Source: Chromobotia macracanthus (lineage: Eukaryota > Chordata > Actinopteri > Cypriniformes > Botiidae). Taken from it: a DNA stretch of 64,000 nt. Position 1 is the first letter of the stretch, and every line of letters begins with the position of its first letter. Of the stretch, positions 34,341 through 59,170 are shown piece by piece. The DNA lies in NCBI GenBank assembly GCA_036877525.1, contig JAZGTH010000087.1, positions 5,154,001 to 5,218,000 of the forward strand. The letters are read 5' to 3'. Both the position numbers and the translations under genes were made by a program. The notes beneath the pieces were generated by a model that was not told the DNA's origin, did no database searches, and was given only the letters and a program-made list of their open reading frames with translations.

Positions 34341-34361
34341 GATATATATATATGTCCTGCC

Positions 34362-34421
<60 letters not shown>
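34341..34421. repeat. (AT)n microsatellite
   Basis: A short AT run, a TGTCCTGCCTGC interruption, then about 28 AT units. The IYIYIY open frames on both strands come from it. Confidence 0.95.
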
Positions 34422-34423
<2 letters not shown>

Positions 34424-34859
34424 TGTGGATGTTTGAATATGTACATATTTATCAGCAGCCACAACAGAGAGAGAGAGACAGAGAGGGAGGGAGTTTTGGG
34501 CTATTCTTGTTTCCCTGTGCTGACAACGCTAATGATTTTCAAGACAGCAGAGGATGAGCTTTGACTCACCATCAGGGCAGAGTGTGTGTATGCCTGTTTT
34601 GGGGGGCTGGGGTGGTGGTTGGCAAAAAAATCGTGAAACCTAGTTTTTGAGGATGCACAGGGATGCCCAGAATATGGTAACTCATTACACTTAGAAACAG
34701 GCTGGATGACAGCATGAATCAATCAGTGTGCAGATCACCAGCTTTCAGCCCTTCGATGCATACTGTAAGCAGGGAGCAAAAAACAAATGAAGAGAGGACG
34801 TGAAAAAGAGAGCAGAAAGGAAATGAAGTCGGAGTACCAAGAAATAATGTGCATCGGAA

Positions 34860-35035
34860 GAATTTTGCCTCGGGCATGGTGCGCTCAGCCCGTGTCGGTA
34901 TCATTAGCGTATTTATAATTCAAATGTATGCCTTTAATAATTCACGCGCGCTGCTTTTGAAAGAGACCGAGATTATGTACTGACAGCTGAAAGGAAGGAA
35001 CTTTCCTATCTCTCCTGAAAAGTAAATAAACGAGC
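34860..35035. promoter_or_regulatory. candidate conserved regulatory block upstream of meis2
   Basis: Contains CATTAGCGTATTTATAATTC, CTTTAATAATTCACGCGCGC and ACTGACAGCTGAAAGG. This combines homeodomain-type TAAT sites, a CpG-rich core and a MEIS-type TGACAG. It stands out sharply from the AT-rich flanks and has no coding frame. Confidence 0.35.
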
Positions 35036-35389
35036 ATATCATCTATTGCGTTCTTATCCCTTGCTTTAGAACATTTAAGGGCATATTTGCAAATATTTTA
35101 AAGTCTGTTTTGAATATTTTTAAAATGATCCGTAATATGTTTATTTTACTTTTTATATTTTTGGATTATGCATTTATTTCATTTATTGTATATAATATTT
35201 TACATGCTATCTTGTTGATTACGTGTTGAACATACTTATGTTTGTACTATTCAACACTAATATAACATACTCTTAAAGGTTTGTTTCTTGAATCTGTTTA
35301 ATGTATCTTTGATAAAGCTCGTGTGAAAGAATAAAATAATCTCATTCTTTGCATGTTTTTTGCGTGGTAGTTTTAAAAGAATGATGAAA

Positions 35390-35403
35390 CCACTAGGTGG
35401 TGA
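35390..35403 (+). promoter_or_regulatory. CTCF-like motif, weak
   Basis: CCACTAGGTGGTGA, close to the CTCF core, about 2 kb upstream of meis2. Confidence 0.25.
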
Positions 35404-36470
35404 TAGAAGGTAAACTGAATAGTTTGTTGCACCAGAAAGCACAGCATATATGAAATTGAAGCCCAGCTGCGAGTTTACAGGAGGCTCGTTGAATCTGAAG
35501 TACTGGGAAGAAATCTCGGCTTAGACACACATCCTTACGGTCACGCAAAAGTCAGTTCTTTTGCAGTTAGAATGGATTATCTCCATTAGCAACCTGGGCG
35601 AAGAAAAGTTACATTTAAAGGTAGTTTAATAATATTAAAAATTAAAAACTATAAAAAGAAAAAATAAAATTAATACTTAGAAAGCGCCAATGAATCACAA
35701 ACGTTTATTCTGCTATGTTATTTCTTTACTATTATTACTATTATTGTTGTTGTTGCTGTTGTTTCACGTTTAAAATGACTTGAGGTAACGTTACAGGTTT
35801 CTTAATGTATTTGGTTACCAACATTTCGTTATGCACAATTAAGTTATTGCAATAAACCCGCAAAAAAATAATGTGGAAATAACATTTGATATTAAATCTC
35901 GTGATTTGTAAAAATGTTTTAAAAAGTTGTTTTGTTTGTTTGTTTTTATTGAAATGCCTGTAGACACGGATTTCTTTTTAAATAAATGAATAAAACATGG
36001 ACAATTACCTATAGTACACAGAAAATTAACAAATGAAATAAAATGCAATTTAGAGTTACTTTAGAAAATTTACACTTCTACACCACTTCTATTCTTTTAA
36101 TTGCTTTTAAAATGTGTAGATGTTTTCCGTCTTTTATTTTCTGTTTTACACAAACACACGTTTAATGCTAAAAATTACACGTGTAAGTAAAACAGTTATA
36201 CTGAATAAATCTAATACTTCTGCACATCAGTTAGTGTTTGTCTTTTGTTGCCTCAGTAAGAGTGAATATGAAGAAGGGTTTGTCACGCAAAATCATTTGT
36301 CATTTAGGTTATGCACAAAGCGGGTGGAAAGATATGGAGATATGCAGTCTGAAACCCGTGAACAGGTTTTGATGTTCGATATATAAAAATATTGCTTAAA
36401 TTCCACACATTCCTTTGAGTGATATGTATGTTTGTTTGGGGGAAACTATGATATTTACAAAGGCAAACGA

Positions 36471-36471
<1 letters not shown>

Positions 36472-36526
<55 letters not shown>
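36472..36526. repeat. (AT)n microsatellite
   Basis: About 27 TA units, followed by three short CTTTTATA-type repeats. Confidence 0.95.
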
Positions 36527-36527
<1 letters not shown>

Positions 36528-36659
36528 TTTTATATATATAACTTTTATAACTTTTATATGACACTCAAGTAAACGAACGACAAAGTACTCGTGTTTTAGA
36601 GACTGTATTTTAAATACATCTTTAAGGCTCACATTTTGTGATGTTCAGCAATTTTTTGA

Positions 36660-37394
36660 AATAAGGTGCATTCGCAGTGCGACTCAGCGCACTGATCTGA
36701 TTTTAGCACTTTCTAAAAAACACTCCACCCCTAGTAACAAAACGCAGAGGACGGTGTAGTGCGTCATCCCTGCGCGTATCCAATGTGGACACCCGTTGGC
36801 TGCCCGTGGTCATTATACGCTCTTCTTTCTCTTGCTTAAAGTAAACATGTTGGGATGGTAACACCCACCACGCTTCCCAGGCTCAGTCATCATCAGGGGT
36901 TCAGTCGCTTCAAGAGGAACCTGTTTAGATCGTCAGCAAAAATCCAGCGTGGGTCACAAAGAGGGACTATGAGATCCGGATAGTTTCACCTTTCAGCTGA
37001 CATACAGCTTTGCCCTGATGCGATGCTGAACACGAAAACCTCTCAGAAAATGGAAAGAATTTTGTGATTTACGGAAGTCTGCGAATGTTAGATTGCATGA
37101 AACAACAACAAAAAAACCCTTTAGGTATTTTTATATATAACATAACTTTGTCGTCCTTAATTATTTGAGTATATTTTTTCAAAGCGTATTTGGCAGGGCG
37201 ATTTAGCTACTTTAAACGCGGTTAAAAAGGAAACAATTAGACACCCTTTACAGGACATAGTCTGTCATCTCAACGGATTACCCACAGTTTAGTCCTATTA
37301 AACCGGATGCAAGATAGAATTAAATCACTCAAATAGTTCATTGCGGGATAATAACTTAATTTGCACTTAACATCAACAAGAGCTTCCTATGCTG
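36660..37394 (+). promoter_or_regulatory. probable meis2 promoter and 5'UTR
   Basis: Immediately upstream of the meis2 start, base composition rises above the AT-rich surroundings. The stretch holds several CpGs (GCGTCATCCCTGCGCG near 36761), a CCAAT box near 36780 and a TAC-rich stretch at the start of an apparent leader. No transcription start can be fixed from sequence alone. Confidence 0.4.
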
Positions 37395-50555
<13,161 letters not shown>

Positions 50556-51443
50556 ACTCCTCCCCATTTGCTAAATGTAAATGTAAGGATGTGGTTTGGT
50601 ATTTCAAATATCCCTTTTCTCCTCCCTCTCAGTGTGTGAAATCTGATAACAGTGGCAATTTCCCTCCGACAACCCCCCCAAAACCTACCACAATCCCCCC
50701 CATGCACACACACACACCTTACATCTTGGGCTCCATCTCTGCTGCTTGTCTCTGACAGTCCACAAATCAAGACATATGGCTCGCCGCAGGCGGCCTGGCA
50801 TGAAGAAATTTTATTTAATACCCACACTGTGCTGCCCAATGAGCCCCTCCATAATGACACTTACCTTGATTAATAGAGCTCTTTATATGTAAATAGGCAC
50901 CGCATCCAGTTCTCCATTTGCGCCAACACAGCCCTTTCCTCTCAAATAACAACCTCAGCCTCTGCTAATGAACGAAGAGCAGAGGGGAGGTGAGCTGGGG
51001 TTAACAATCCCACCAAAACCACAGGCATATAGAGATATAATGAGCTCCAGCTCACAGGAGCCAGATACATGCAGACCAAATAATTTCCACACTATTTAAT
51101 CGTCCCTCTTTTATTGAATTATCATTGAGTCGTTACTGTAATTGCGTCATTTAGAGGAATGTTTGCAATTTTTTTAATTTGCTCTGGTTAAACACCATAT
51201 GCTGGTGATTGCTGAGATCATTGCAGATGTTTTCTTGTGACGTGTAAAGGTTTAAAGGATAAAGTGCATAGAGCCACATTTATGATCTTAGAGGCATTTG
51301 CATTCTGAGAATGTGATTACAGCAAAAATGTATTGTTTTTCAGACTACTGTAAATGTGTGAATGTGTGTAAATGAATTTCTTAATAATATAAAAAATAAT
51401 ATTTATTTTGTTCTCAATATTGGATTTTTTGTCAATGTTCTAG

Positions 51444-51526
51444 GTCTTGATGGTGGCCTCAGTTCCAGTGCTGGCCACAGTTATGAGGAGCAATTGAATC
51501 CATGTCATTTGTTTGGATCACGCTGA
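51444..51526 (+). other. candidate alternative meis2 last exon
   Basis: After exon 12 there is a T-rich tract and a GTTCTAG acceptor. In the phase left by exon 11 the frame reads GLDGGLSSSAGHSYEEQLNP then CHLFGSR and TGA. It sits where mammalian MEIS2 has its long-isoform exon, but the peptide does not match that tail beyond the first residues. It may simply be 3'UTR. Confidence 0.2.
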
Positions 51527-52503
51527 TCACACCCCTGTCGCAAGCTACTTACAAATTATCTCCTCTATTCACAGGACTTCCTAAGCCTCATTAACTGGCT
51601 ATTATAAACCCAAAAAACTGTCCACAGGAGTACCAACATAACAAAACAGTCAATCCTGAAGCATTTTTGCCAAAAGAAAGACTTTTGAAAATACATTTGG
51701 GAATCCTGATCTTTTCTTTTTAAATTATTTATTTATTCTTATTACTGTCAAGAAGAAAAGGAACTATAACATTTGTGCACTTTTGCTCAATCACTGAGTA
51801 GCTGCCCCAGATGAAAATATTCCATACTTGCTTATGCACAAATGCACACAATCTTATTTAATGCATCTTTTCTAAACACATGAAGTGAAAGGGGCATCAG
51901 AAACCCTAAAATGTGAGTGTATGATGAATTCTTTTGGGAAATACTCTGTGTCTGAGTTTGTGTCAAATTGTGACTAATTTTAGACCTTTATGTTTATGAT
52001 TCGATGAACTAAAAACTGAGAGGGAAATAAAACCGTTTAAAGGGATTCATAGTATCCTTGTGGCACACATATGACACAAATTCCAGTATTTAAAATCACA
52101 AGGTATTCCTCAGGAGATTAAAAAAAATATCACTAAGGAAATTAATGGTCAAGTTTTAATTTGTTAAATTGGGATGTAGAGCAAAAGTGCTCTTGTAAAG
52201 TTAAGTATGCCTGGAGGAGTTTTAAACCACTATAGGTGTTCCATTGTACATAATTATGTAAATGTTATTTGTAAGACACATTAGTGTCTAATAGGCATTA
52301 AGTCGAGATCCTTTAAGAACGAAAATGGAATATTGTACATTTCTTGGTCAGTTCTCACTCTTGGTTTTGTCTATGGGTAAGTCATATGTTTGTTGATGTA
52401 TTGATGAGTTTGATCGTTCCTCTCGCACAGCCCATTTTTCCTTTTAGAGTCTTTTAAATCCAGTACTTAAGTATTTCTACACAACCAAAAGTCGAATTCT
52501 TGT

Positions 52504-52509
52504 AATAAA
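52504..52509 (+). promoter_or_regulatory. candidate meis2 polyadenylation signal
   Basis: AATAAA followed by T-rich sequence about 1.95 kb past the stop codon. An alternative AATAAA lies at 52026-52031. Confidence 0.4.
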
Positions 52510-52530
52510 TGCTTAATTTTTAAAAAGTTA

Positions 52531-54665
52531 AATCTCTGTTGCTTTAAATGTTGTTGTGTAATTTTATAGATTGCATTTGTAGTAATATGCAGTTTCAGTG
52601 CATATTGTTTTTGAAATCCTAAAACATGCACTCGAACAATTTATCGAAAATATTGCACTTACGTTTGAAGGAAAAGGACAATGGTTGTTTTAAAATTGTT
52701 CTTAGGCCTATTTGTGGAAATATCAACCCGGTGCATCAAACAATCCAAAGTATTACATATTTTCAAACGTACCAACTCTGAATTGTAACATAATTAGCGT
52801 TCTGCTGAAAGGAGCATCCGTGGATGTGAAAATACTGATTTTATTGTACTGATTTTATTGTATTGAGAATGCTGAAGTATTCTGAAAATCATCTAGGATT
52901 TGTCTGAAGGTATCACTTAAATGTTGCTGCTGTGTGTGAAAAACACGTTAATTCGATATTTCTAAATCATTGTACAGGGTCTCCCACATATAATTTTCAT
53001 AAGCAGCCAAACCCTGCACACTTATTCATCCCGAGACTATCTTTTAAAAGCTGACATTTTAAAATGCTTTTTCTCATGCTGTTTGATATCTTAGCTACGT
53101 CTGCTCCTACAGACGTCTCCCTGCTTATTTCGGCCTCCAGTTTGTTTCTGTAGCCTGCAGAAGTGGTGGGGAAATGCTGTATTTTCGTGGTCATTTATCA
53201 ATGTCAGCGGCGTAACGATCTCCACTGCAGTACTGATGAGGAGAATTACATTGGCGCTGGAGAACCCACAGGCATAGACACAAAATAAAAAAAAATTCCA
53301 ATAACGCGAGGGCCAATGCCCTTGCCTTTAATGTATTTTTTTGTTGTTGCGATAACTGAATTATTTTAATGGAAATTTCCATTGTCTTGTTTTGTTTATC
53401 TGCTTTTCTTTTCTTTTCTTTTTTTAAGAAATAAGGCCCGTTTTACTTTAAAATATAGATTGCATGAAACATTTTTTGTGTATTATTCTTATAAAAGCAA
53501 ACGTGGGTGTTGAGACCTAAATCACCATCACCAAATTTTCATTAAAAATTTGTATTTAGCAGCATGTAAAATACTTCAAAGGAAAAGTGACTTATCGATA
53601 TACTTTACTAAAATAGTCGTGTAGTCTAAATATTGCTGAATATGAAACTCATCTAATGTATTTCCACAACATACAAAACTAAAAATATGAAACAGAACAT
53701 TCAAATAACTTATTATATATCAATCATATATATATAATATATCAATGTTTTTACCAAATGAGCCAATGCCGATACAAAGAACTCAAATGCTGAGTGGATA
53801 TATCTTGGAGATAAATTCATTGTGAAAGCTGCCGGAACCAGCAACACAGCCGCATGAAATATGGGTCATGTTTCCCGACACTGTGGAACATCAAGTAAAA
53901 GAAGTTGATAAATTAAAATACGAATTGTATGCACAGTCTATTACCATTGTTCACAACTAGCAAAATTTATTCACCGGTCTGGAATAAAACAAAGCTTTAA
54001 TGTCATCAGTTTTTAATTATACAAAAACATAGTCGATTCCAAACAAAACATTCTTTGGAGATGTTTAATAATAATAATAATAATAATTAACTAATAAGGA
54101 AAAACGTATTACCTTGAGATATGTGCTTATAAAATCTTTCACGTGTTAATTTCTGTTTTTTTCCCACAGGATTATTTTACTAGAACAATATTTTCTTTCG
54201 TTTTTTGCCATATTTGGATTTCATTTTTCGATTTGGATCCATATTATTATGCATTCATTGAAGTGAAAGTGCATCTTTGAACTGCAACGAAAGCGGTGGT
54301 CTCTAACGATGTGTGATGATACCTAAATGTAACAACCATGGTATAACTAGGTGCAATAGCTACTTAAAGCAGTGCAAACTATCAGTGTATGCTTATGGTA
54401 ATTATGATTTTATAAATCATCCTGTCATAGCAGTAGCAATTGGTTCTGTGCATCCCTCATCATTTCAACAACAGTTTAGATCTTGTTTTGAGTGCTGTGA
54501 ACTACAGCCAAGGAGCAGTACAGCCAAACTCTCTGAATCTCTGAATCTTGTCAAACACTATTTCTGTTGTGTGTATCTTCTCTCTTTGGATTTCTTGAAT
54601 GGTCATGTTGAGGACCTGGTCCATGTGAGGAAATGTTTATCCCCTGGTTACAGGACAGTCATAGC
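52531..54665. other. meis2 3' flank, no recognisable gene
   Basis: AT-rich DNA after the likely polyadenylation site. Open frames have no domain signature. Confidence 0.4.
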
Positions 54666-54800
54666 GATTGCTGTTTAAATTTCAAGCCGAAGGAAATTAG
54701 GTGGGGAGGCCTTTATTTGGCTTTATTTACAGCAGTGCGTGTGCCAAGAGGTCAGGGGTCAAAGTTGAGAATGGGGCCAGGAGAAGAGCTATCTTGCTTG
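54660..54800. promoter_or_regulatory. candidate regulatory block with nuclear-receptor DR1 site
   Basis: A compact block containing AGGTCAGGGGTCA at 54749-54761, a direct repeat of AGGTCA and GGGTCA with a one-base spacer. Such DR1 sites bind RXR heterodimers, HNF4 and COUP-TF. It lies about 4.2 kb past the meis2 stop. Confidence 0.35.
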
Positions 54801-55099
54801 TAACACTGATTGTTCCACATGCCTGAAGTTCTGTGCATTCTCTCTTTCAAGTCCTGGAAAGCTGATTAACGTTAAACAGCTCTCTATACCATGAGCAAAA
54901 GCAGAGTCTTTTAATCTGGAAAACAAAGTAATCTTTGCTGTTTGAGGGATATCATCACAAAATGTTAACAAATAGCTGAATAACAGCATATCATCATTAA
55001 CATCATTAATAGTATACTCATTCTTTTTTCCTACCAATGTCAACCAATCAGAAAGTCCTGACCAATTCAATTCATTAAATGAAGTCAAGCATGGCATAA

Positions 55100-56084
55100 A
55101 GTGAAGTGTCCCCCAGTTAAAATGTCAAACTTTGAACTTAAACTGTAGAAGGTCCTCAGCTGTGAAGCTGAAAGATTTTCATCTTTATTAAGATCAGAAA
55201 GAATTCAATTCAGACAGTCAAGCTGGACAGTGGACCTTAACCATTGGCCAGATATAACAGAATTAAAGTGACACATGTCGGTCCAGGTTTTTTCACCTGA
55301 CAGTTTCATTTCCACTTTTGTCTTCTGAAACTGACAGCTTCACACATTGTAGTTAGTGTCTGTTCTGCTTTTAATTCAACAATTTCTAACTTAATAACTT
55401 GCATATTTGTTATAGCTTAGATCATAGCATAAAAAGGCCACTTATGATATTCTGCAAACTCCATGAAGAACCTAGCTTTTTATTTGAAAGAGGAATTTTC
55501 ACCTCTTTAAATACTCCAAACAATGTGTGTAATCACAGTGCAGCCCCTGCTTCCCTGATTGATACTTTAGTTCCTTGCGTCATGTTTGCCATTGGTTTAG
55601 CCCTACATATTAGAATGCCATCTATCAGAAAGTGTTTGTGTTAGCAACTGTTCCATAATCTAATTGCTTACACATGTGTGGAGCAAGTTAGATTGGGCAT
55701 GTGTTGATAAATTAGATATCATATATCGGCTGAAATGAGATGACGAATTATGGGTGAAAGGGTGAACCAAGAAAAATGACTCAAATGTTCCATTTGATGC
55801 ATGTTCCATTATGACAAAACAATCATTGTTTTAGTCACTGCAATTTGCAATTTCAAGAATTGAAATATTATGTCTATAGTCTAAGAAGCCTTTTCTGTAA
55901 TTGCTCATTGACAATGAAAATCGTAACTGTTTGTGGCTCGACTGTGAAGTTCTTCTGGTACAAGATAAAAATAATTTATAATGTACACACAACAAAATAC
56001 ACCATAAGTGCTGAAGCAATAAACACAGCCTTCGAAAGTAATCTACACTAACTTGAAGACCAGGCTAAAGTTTGACCTTTCTTC
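55100..56084. other. meis2 3' flank, no recognisable gene
   Basis: AT-rich sequence with short meaningless frames. Nothing recognised apart from TTCACCTGACAG, a possible MEIS-type half site near 55300. Confidence 0.35.
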
Positions 56085-56092
56085 CACACACA

Positions 56093-56127
<35 letters not shown>
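56085..56127. repeat. (CA)n microsatellite
   Basis: About 20 CA units with one ATA interruption. Confidence 0.95.
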
Positions 56128-56129
56128 CT

Positions 56130-56430
56130 TTCAGGCTAAGATGTCAGGGGGAAGAGAATGTTTCACAAGTCAGCCAGCACATCTGGTTTTGCATTAGAGC
56201 CTCAGTGGATCAAGCGAGCTGACAGACAGCACGGGGCAGGCAGAGGTAAAGAGGGCCCTGGGTGGGGTTTGGGGAGGGAAGTACTACAGCTGGCCAGGGG
56301 ACATGACTCCAGTTGACACCTGAGTCGGATTTCTTAGTGAGCAGGACTTGTCCCCAAGGAATTCTCTTCCACTGCAATACAGTACTGTTCCTACCATTTA
56401 CTACATTAACCCCAGAAATCCCAGTGGGGA
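56130..56430. promoter_or_regulatory. candidate conserved regulatory block 3' of meis2
   Basis: GC-rich block following the CA repeat. It includes AAGCGAGCTGACAGACAGC (a MEIS-type TGACAG) and GGGTGGGGTTTGGGG. The open frames on both strands show no domain. Regulatory role is inferred from contrast and motif content. Confidence 0.3.
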
Positions 56431-58840
56431 GAAATGGTAAAAATATTGTAGTAGACATAAAAATAAACAAACTTTCCACATTTTTTTTCAAGCACATTTT
56501 TGTTGTGCTGGTTAGAAGTCTCTTTACATCCTGATAGGAATCAATAAGTGGCCTAAATATCTATAAATATCTTCTGTGAAAGATTGTTTAACCATGGCTT
56601 GTTTGAAAAGGTGGGCTGGAGCATGGTTTGATTGGGCTAAGGTGCAGATCACATAGTGTGATCGCTAACTGTGCCTAGTGTGATTACACCCTAAGAGTCT
56701 TCCAGAAGCAGTAATACTTCCTTATATTCATCATTAATACACTACAGTATTTTCCAATCTATTGTTGTCTAGGGCTCAAGTATCTATCAAAAACATCAAT
56801 ATTTTAATAGATATAGATCTAACAGCAATTATAATTTCTGTTATGTAGTTAAACAAAGCAAAATCAAAATCTTTTCAAGTCCACTGTGGGGTATGGGTAC
56901 TTGTTTTAGGAATAACTGCTATATTAAATTTTTAAAAAAGTTTAAATAAAGTTTGTTGATGGTTTGATAATTCATAGCAAGTCTAATGCTTTATCATGCA
57001 GCCAAATTCTACAAATGTTGCACCCATGCATTCTTGTTATGCTAGACCATAAGAAAGCCTGTGGTGAGAATTTCACACGGATGACAAATGTTTTTGCCCT
57101 CTGTCTGCAGCCAGATCTGACAGAGCCAGAAAAGAGAGGAAGTGCACACAGACCAGTCTCATCACATAAATTTCAAAAGCTGACCCCTAAAAAAAGGCCA
57201 TGAAACTACAGAGAGATTTTTCATAAAACCTGCCATGACAAAACAGACATTCTTTCTTATGGATCTTTTTCACTTTATTTTGTAAGAATTTTCTCATTGC
57301 TCTTTTCATCTTTGGTTTTAGTCAAACTATTTTGTTTGTCTCTATATCAAGGGTTTCACCAGAAACTTCTTCTGTGAAGAAATCAAACATGAAAATGTTA
57401 TAAAAATGTGAAGTAATACTGCCATCACATGAAGAAGAGACACTAAGTGCAGACCAGCCTGTAGCAATATGAGATTATTTTAAATAAAACACTTTTGACT
57501 GTTTGACTGATCACATGGTAGGGCTAGCAGACATATGAGATGTTCTTTTGTTGAGAGAAATTGAACAAAGAAAGATCTCTTCATATAAAAAGATTACATT
57601 TTACTATGATGTGTTGTTTTAGAAGTAAAGATTTCCAAAAATCGAGATGAGCATTTTATTGCTTTGATATTGCTGTTTTATAGTTAATAAAACCTTATTA
57701 AGTTCATGGTTGTTGTTTTTTTCTTATGGGGTTTCTTCATACAATTCATAAGAAAAACAGTTGTTGGCATACATTAAGGATACTGTTATTATTAAAGAAA
57801 AAAAAGTGATGTGGATTGCCTTGTAGCAAATAATTTAATTTGTTCTTGGAAAACGTTTGATGAAAAAAATCTGAGTTCAAATGAACTTTGATTGCAGATT
57901 TTGATTATCTCATTGGAAATCTAAGCACATTGTGAGACATTGTTGAAATTTTTTTAATTCTAGAGAAAAATATTTGAAAACGTTTTTTTTATGAGAAAAA
58001 TTTGAGAAGTATGAAACTTAAGCTAAAGTTTTAAATTACTCTCCTTTGCTGTATGGAGGAGAACAGTTGATATTGTAAAGATTACTTCATCTTTAGGATT
58101 TACTCTCTTATAGGTATCTCTAAAAAACTGTGGTTACATGTTATGCCATTTATTCTATAATACCAGGTGTTCTATATATTTCATAGTTTTCCTGCTTTCT
58201 GTGTCCTGTTTTCTATGCAGTGCTTCCTTTTGTCTTAAACATGTACTTATTGTAAAGCTGCTTTCCAAAAGCACTATATAAATAAATTTAAACTGAACTG
58301 AATTGTACAGCAAGGCGATGATATCATTACACCTCACATCTCACGTTTTTAGCCACCATGTTGACATTTAGACACATCATGAATTCAGTTATTAGGGTCC
58401 TCTAAGCAAATCTCTTTTCAGCGCAAAGCGTGTGGTAAGACCCTCCACAGTCGTTGAGTGAGGTAAAAAAACAAACCATTTAAGTTAATGGATGAGAGCC
58501 ACACTTCCATGACTGTATATTTACTTATGTCAACTTTAGACGTTGGACACTGATTACGTCTATCGCAGCAATCTGTTTCAATTACTCCACTAAATAAACA
58601 TGGCCACAGGTCCACGCAGTGTAACGGCTAGTAAGAATCTTAGCTCATTCTAATTAGCAAAAAATTATCAACTCACAAGTGTTATTCTACATTTCTGATC
58701 TGAGATTAGTTAATCGTGAAAATCAGCAGGCCAATCCCATAAGACATTGGTCACTAACCTTGTTTGGACTGTGTAAAGTATGCTTTAATAAAAAAGTAAT
58801 CTTGAAAACATCACTGTGCCTAATTTTTTCAGTGTAACAC
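56431..58840. other. meis2 3' flank, no recognisable gene
   Basis: AT-rich DNA with a reversed copy of the short AAGCAGCTTTACA-type repeat near 58245-58300. Nothing else recognised. Confidence 0.35.
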
Positions 58841-58844
58841 AAAC

Positions 58845-59170
58845 AAGTCAGAGAGGGTGATGAACGAGCGTGCTCTGCGCAGGGTCATCCATTACCTTCG
58901 CTGTCCGTTGCCAGCAGGAACGTGACAGGAACGGTCAAACAACGTTTAGCACACGGGACCTGGTGTTGGGGGGGAGATTACTACTGTCAGGGCCATAATG
59001 GATTAGTCTAGGCCAGCCAAGCAGCAGCCAATCAGAAGCCTGCAGCCACATTAGCATAGCTATCACAGGGCCAGCCAGTCGGCAATGGGGAAAACTTGAT
59101 TGACAGATGGAGGTGGCCACCCGGCAGACATGCAGCCAGGCTGAGGCCAAACAGAGAGAAGCCAATTATG
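58845..59170. promoter_or_regulatory. candidate enhancer with PBX-MEIS decamer
   Basis: GC-rich, CpG-bearing block in AT-rich DNA about 8.4 kb past the meis2 stop. It contains a perfect TGATTGACAG (59097-59106), CATAATGGATTAG, and CCAATCAGA and AGCCAGTCGGCAATGGGG segments. No coding frame. It is the best enhancer candidate in the window. Confidence 0.45.
59097..59106 (+). promoter_or_regulatory. PBX-MEIS/PREP composite binding site
   Basis: TGATTGACAG is the established decameric site for PBX plus MEIS or PREP heterodimers (PBX half TGATT, MEIS half TGACAG). Exact match. Confidence 0.5.

Larger units (their letters stand above)
50556..52530 (+). other. probable meis2 3'UTR
   Basis: Non-coding sequence from the meis2 stop to just past an AATAAA at 52504. 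A compact, GC-richer block at 50760-51250 stands out inside it. An earlier AATAAA is at 52026-52031. The boundary is inferred. Confidence 0.5.

Noticed and set aside
34091..34564. Open frames with runs of IYIYIY on both strands
   Set aside because: They are translations of the (AT)n microsatellite. The same applies near 6914-7150 and 36396-36632.
35420..35630. Possible upstream non-coding meis2 exon with a TATA-like box
   Set aside because: There is a TATATGA stretch and a later AAG|GTAGTT donor-like site, but nothing fixes a transcription start. Too weak to annotate.
50556..50873. Open frames overlapping the end of meis2 exon 12
   Set aside because: They run in alternative frames over the terminal exon and 3'UTR. 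The family tail ending at TAA 50553 is the real one.
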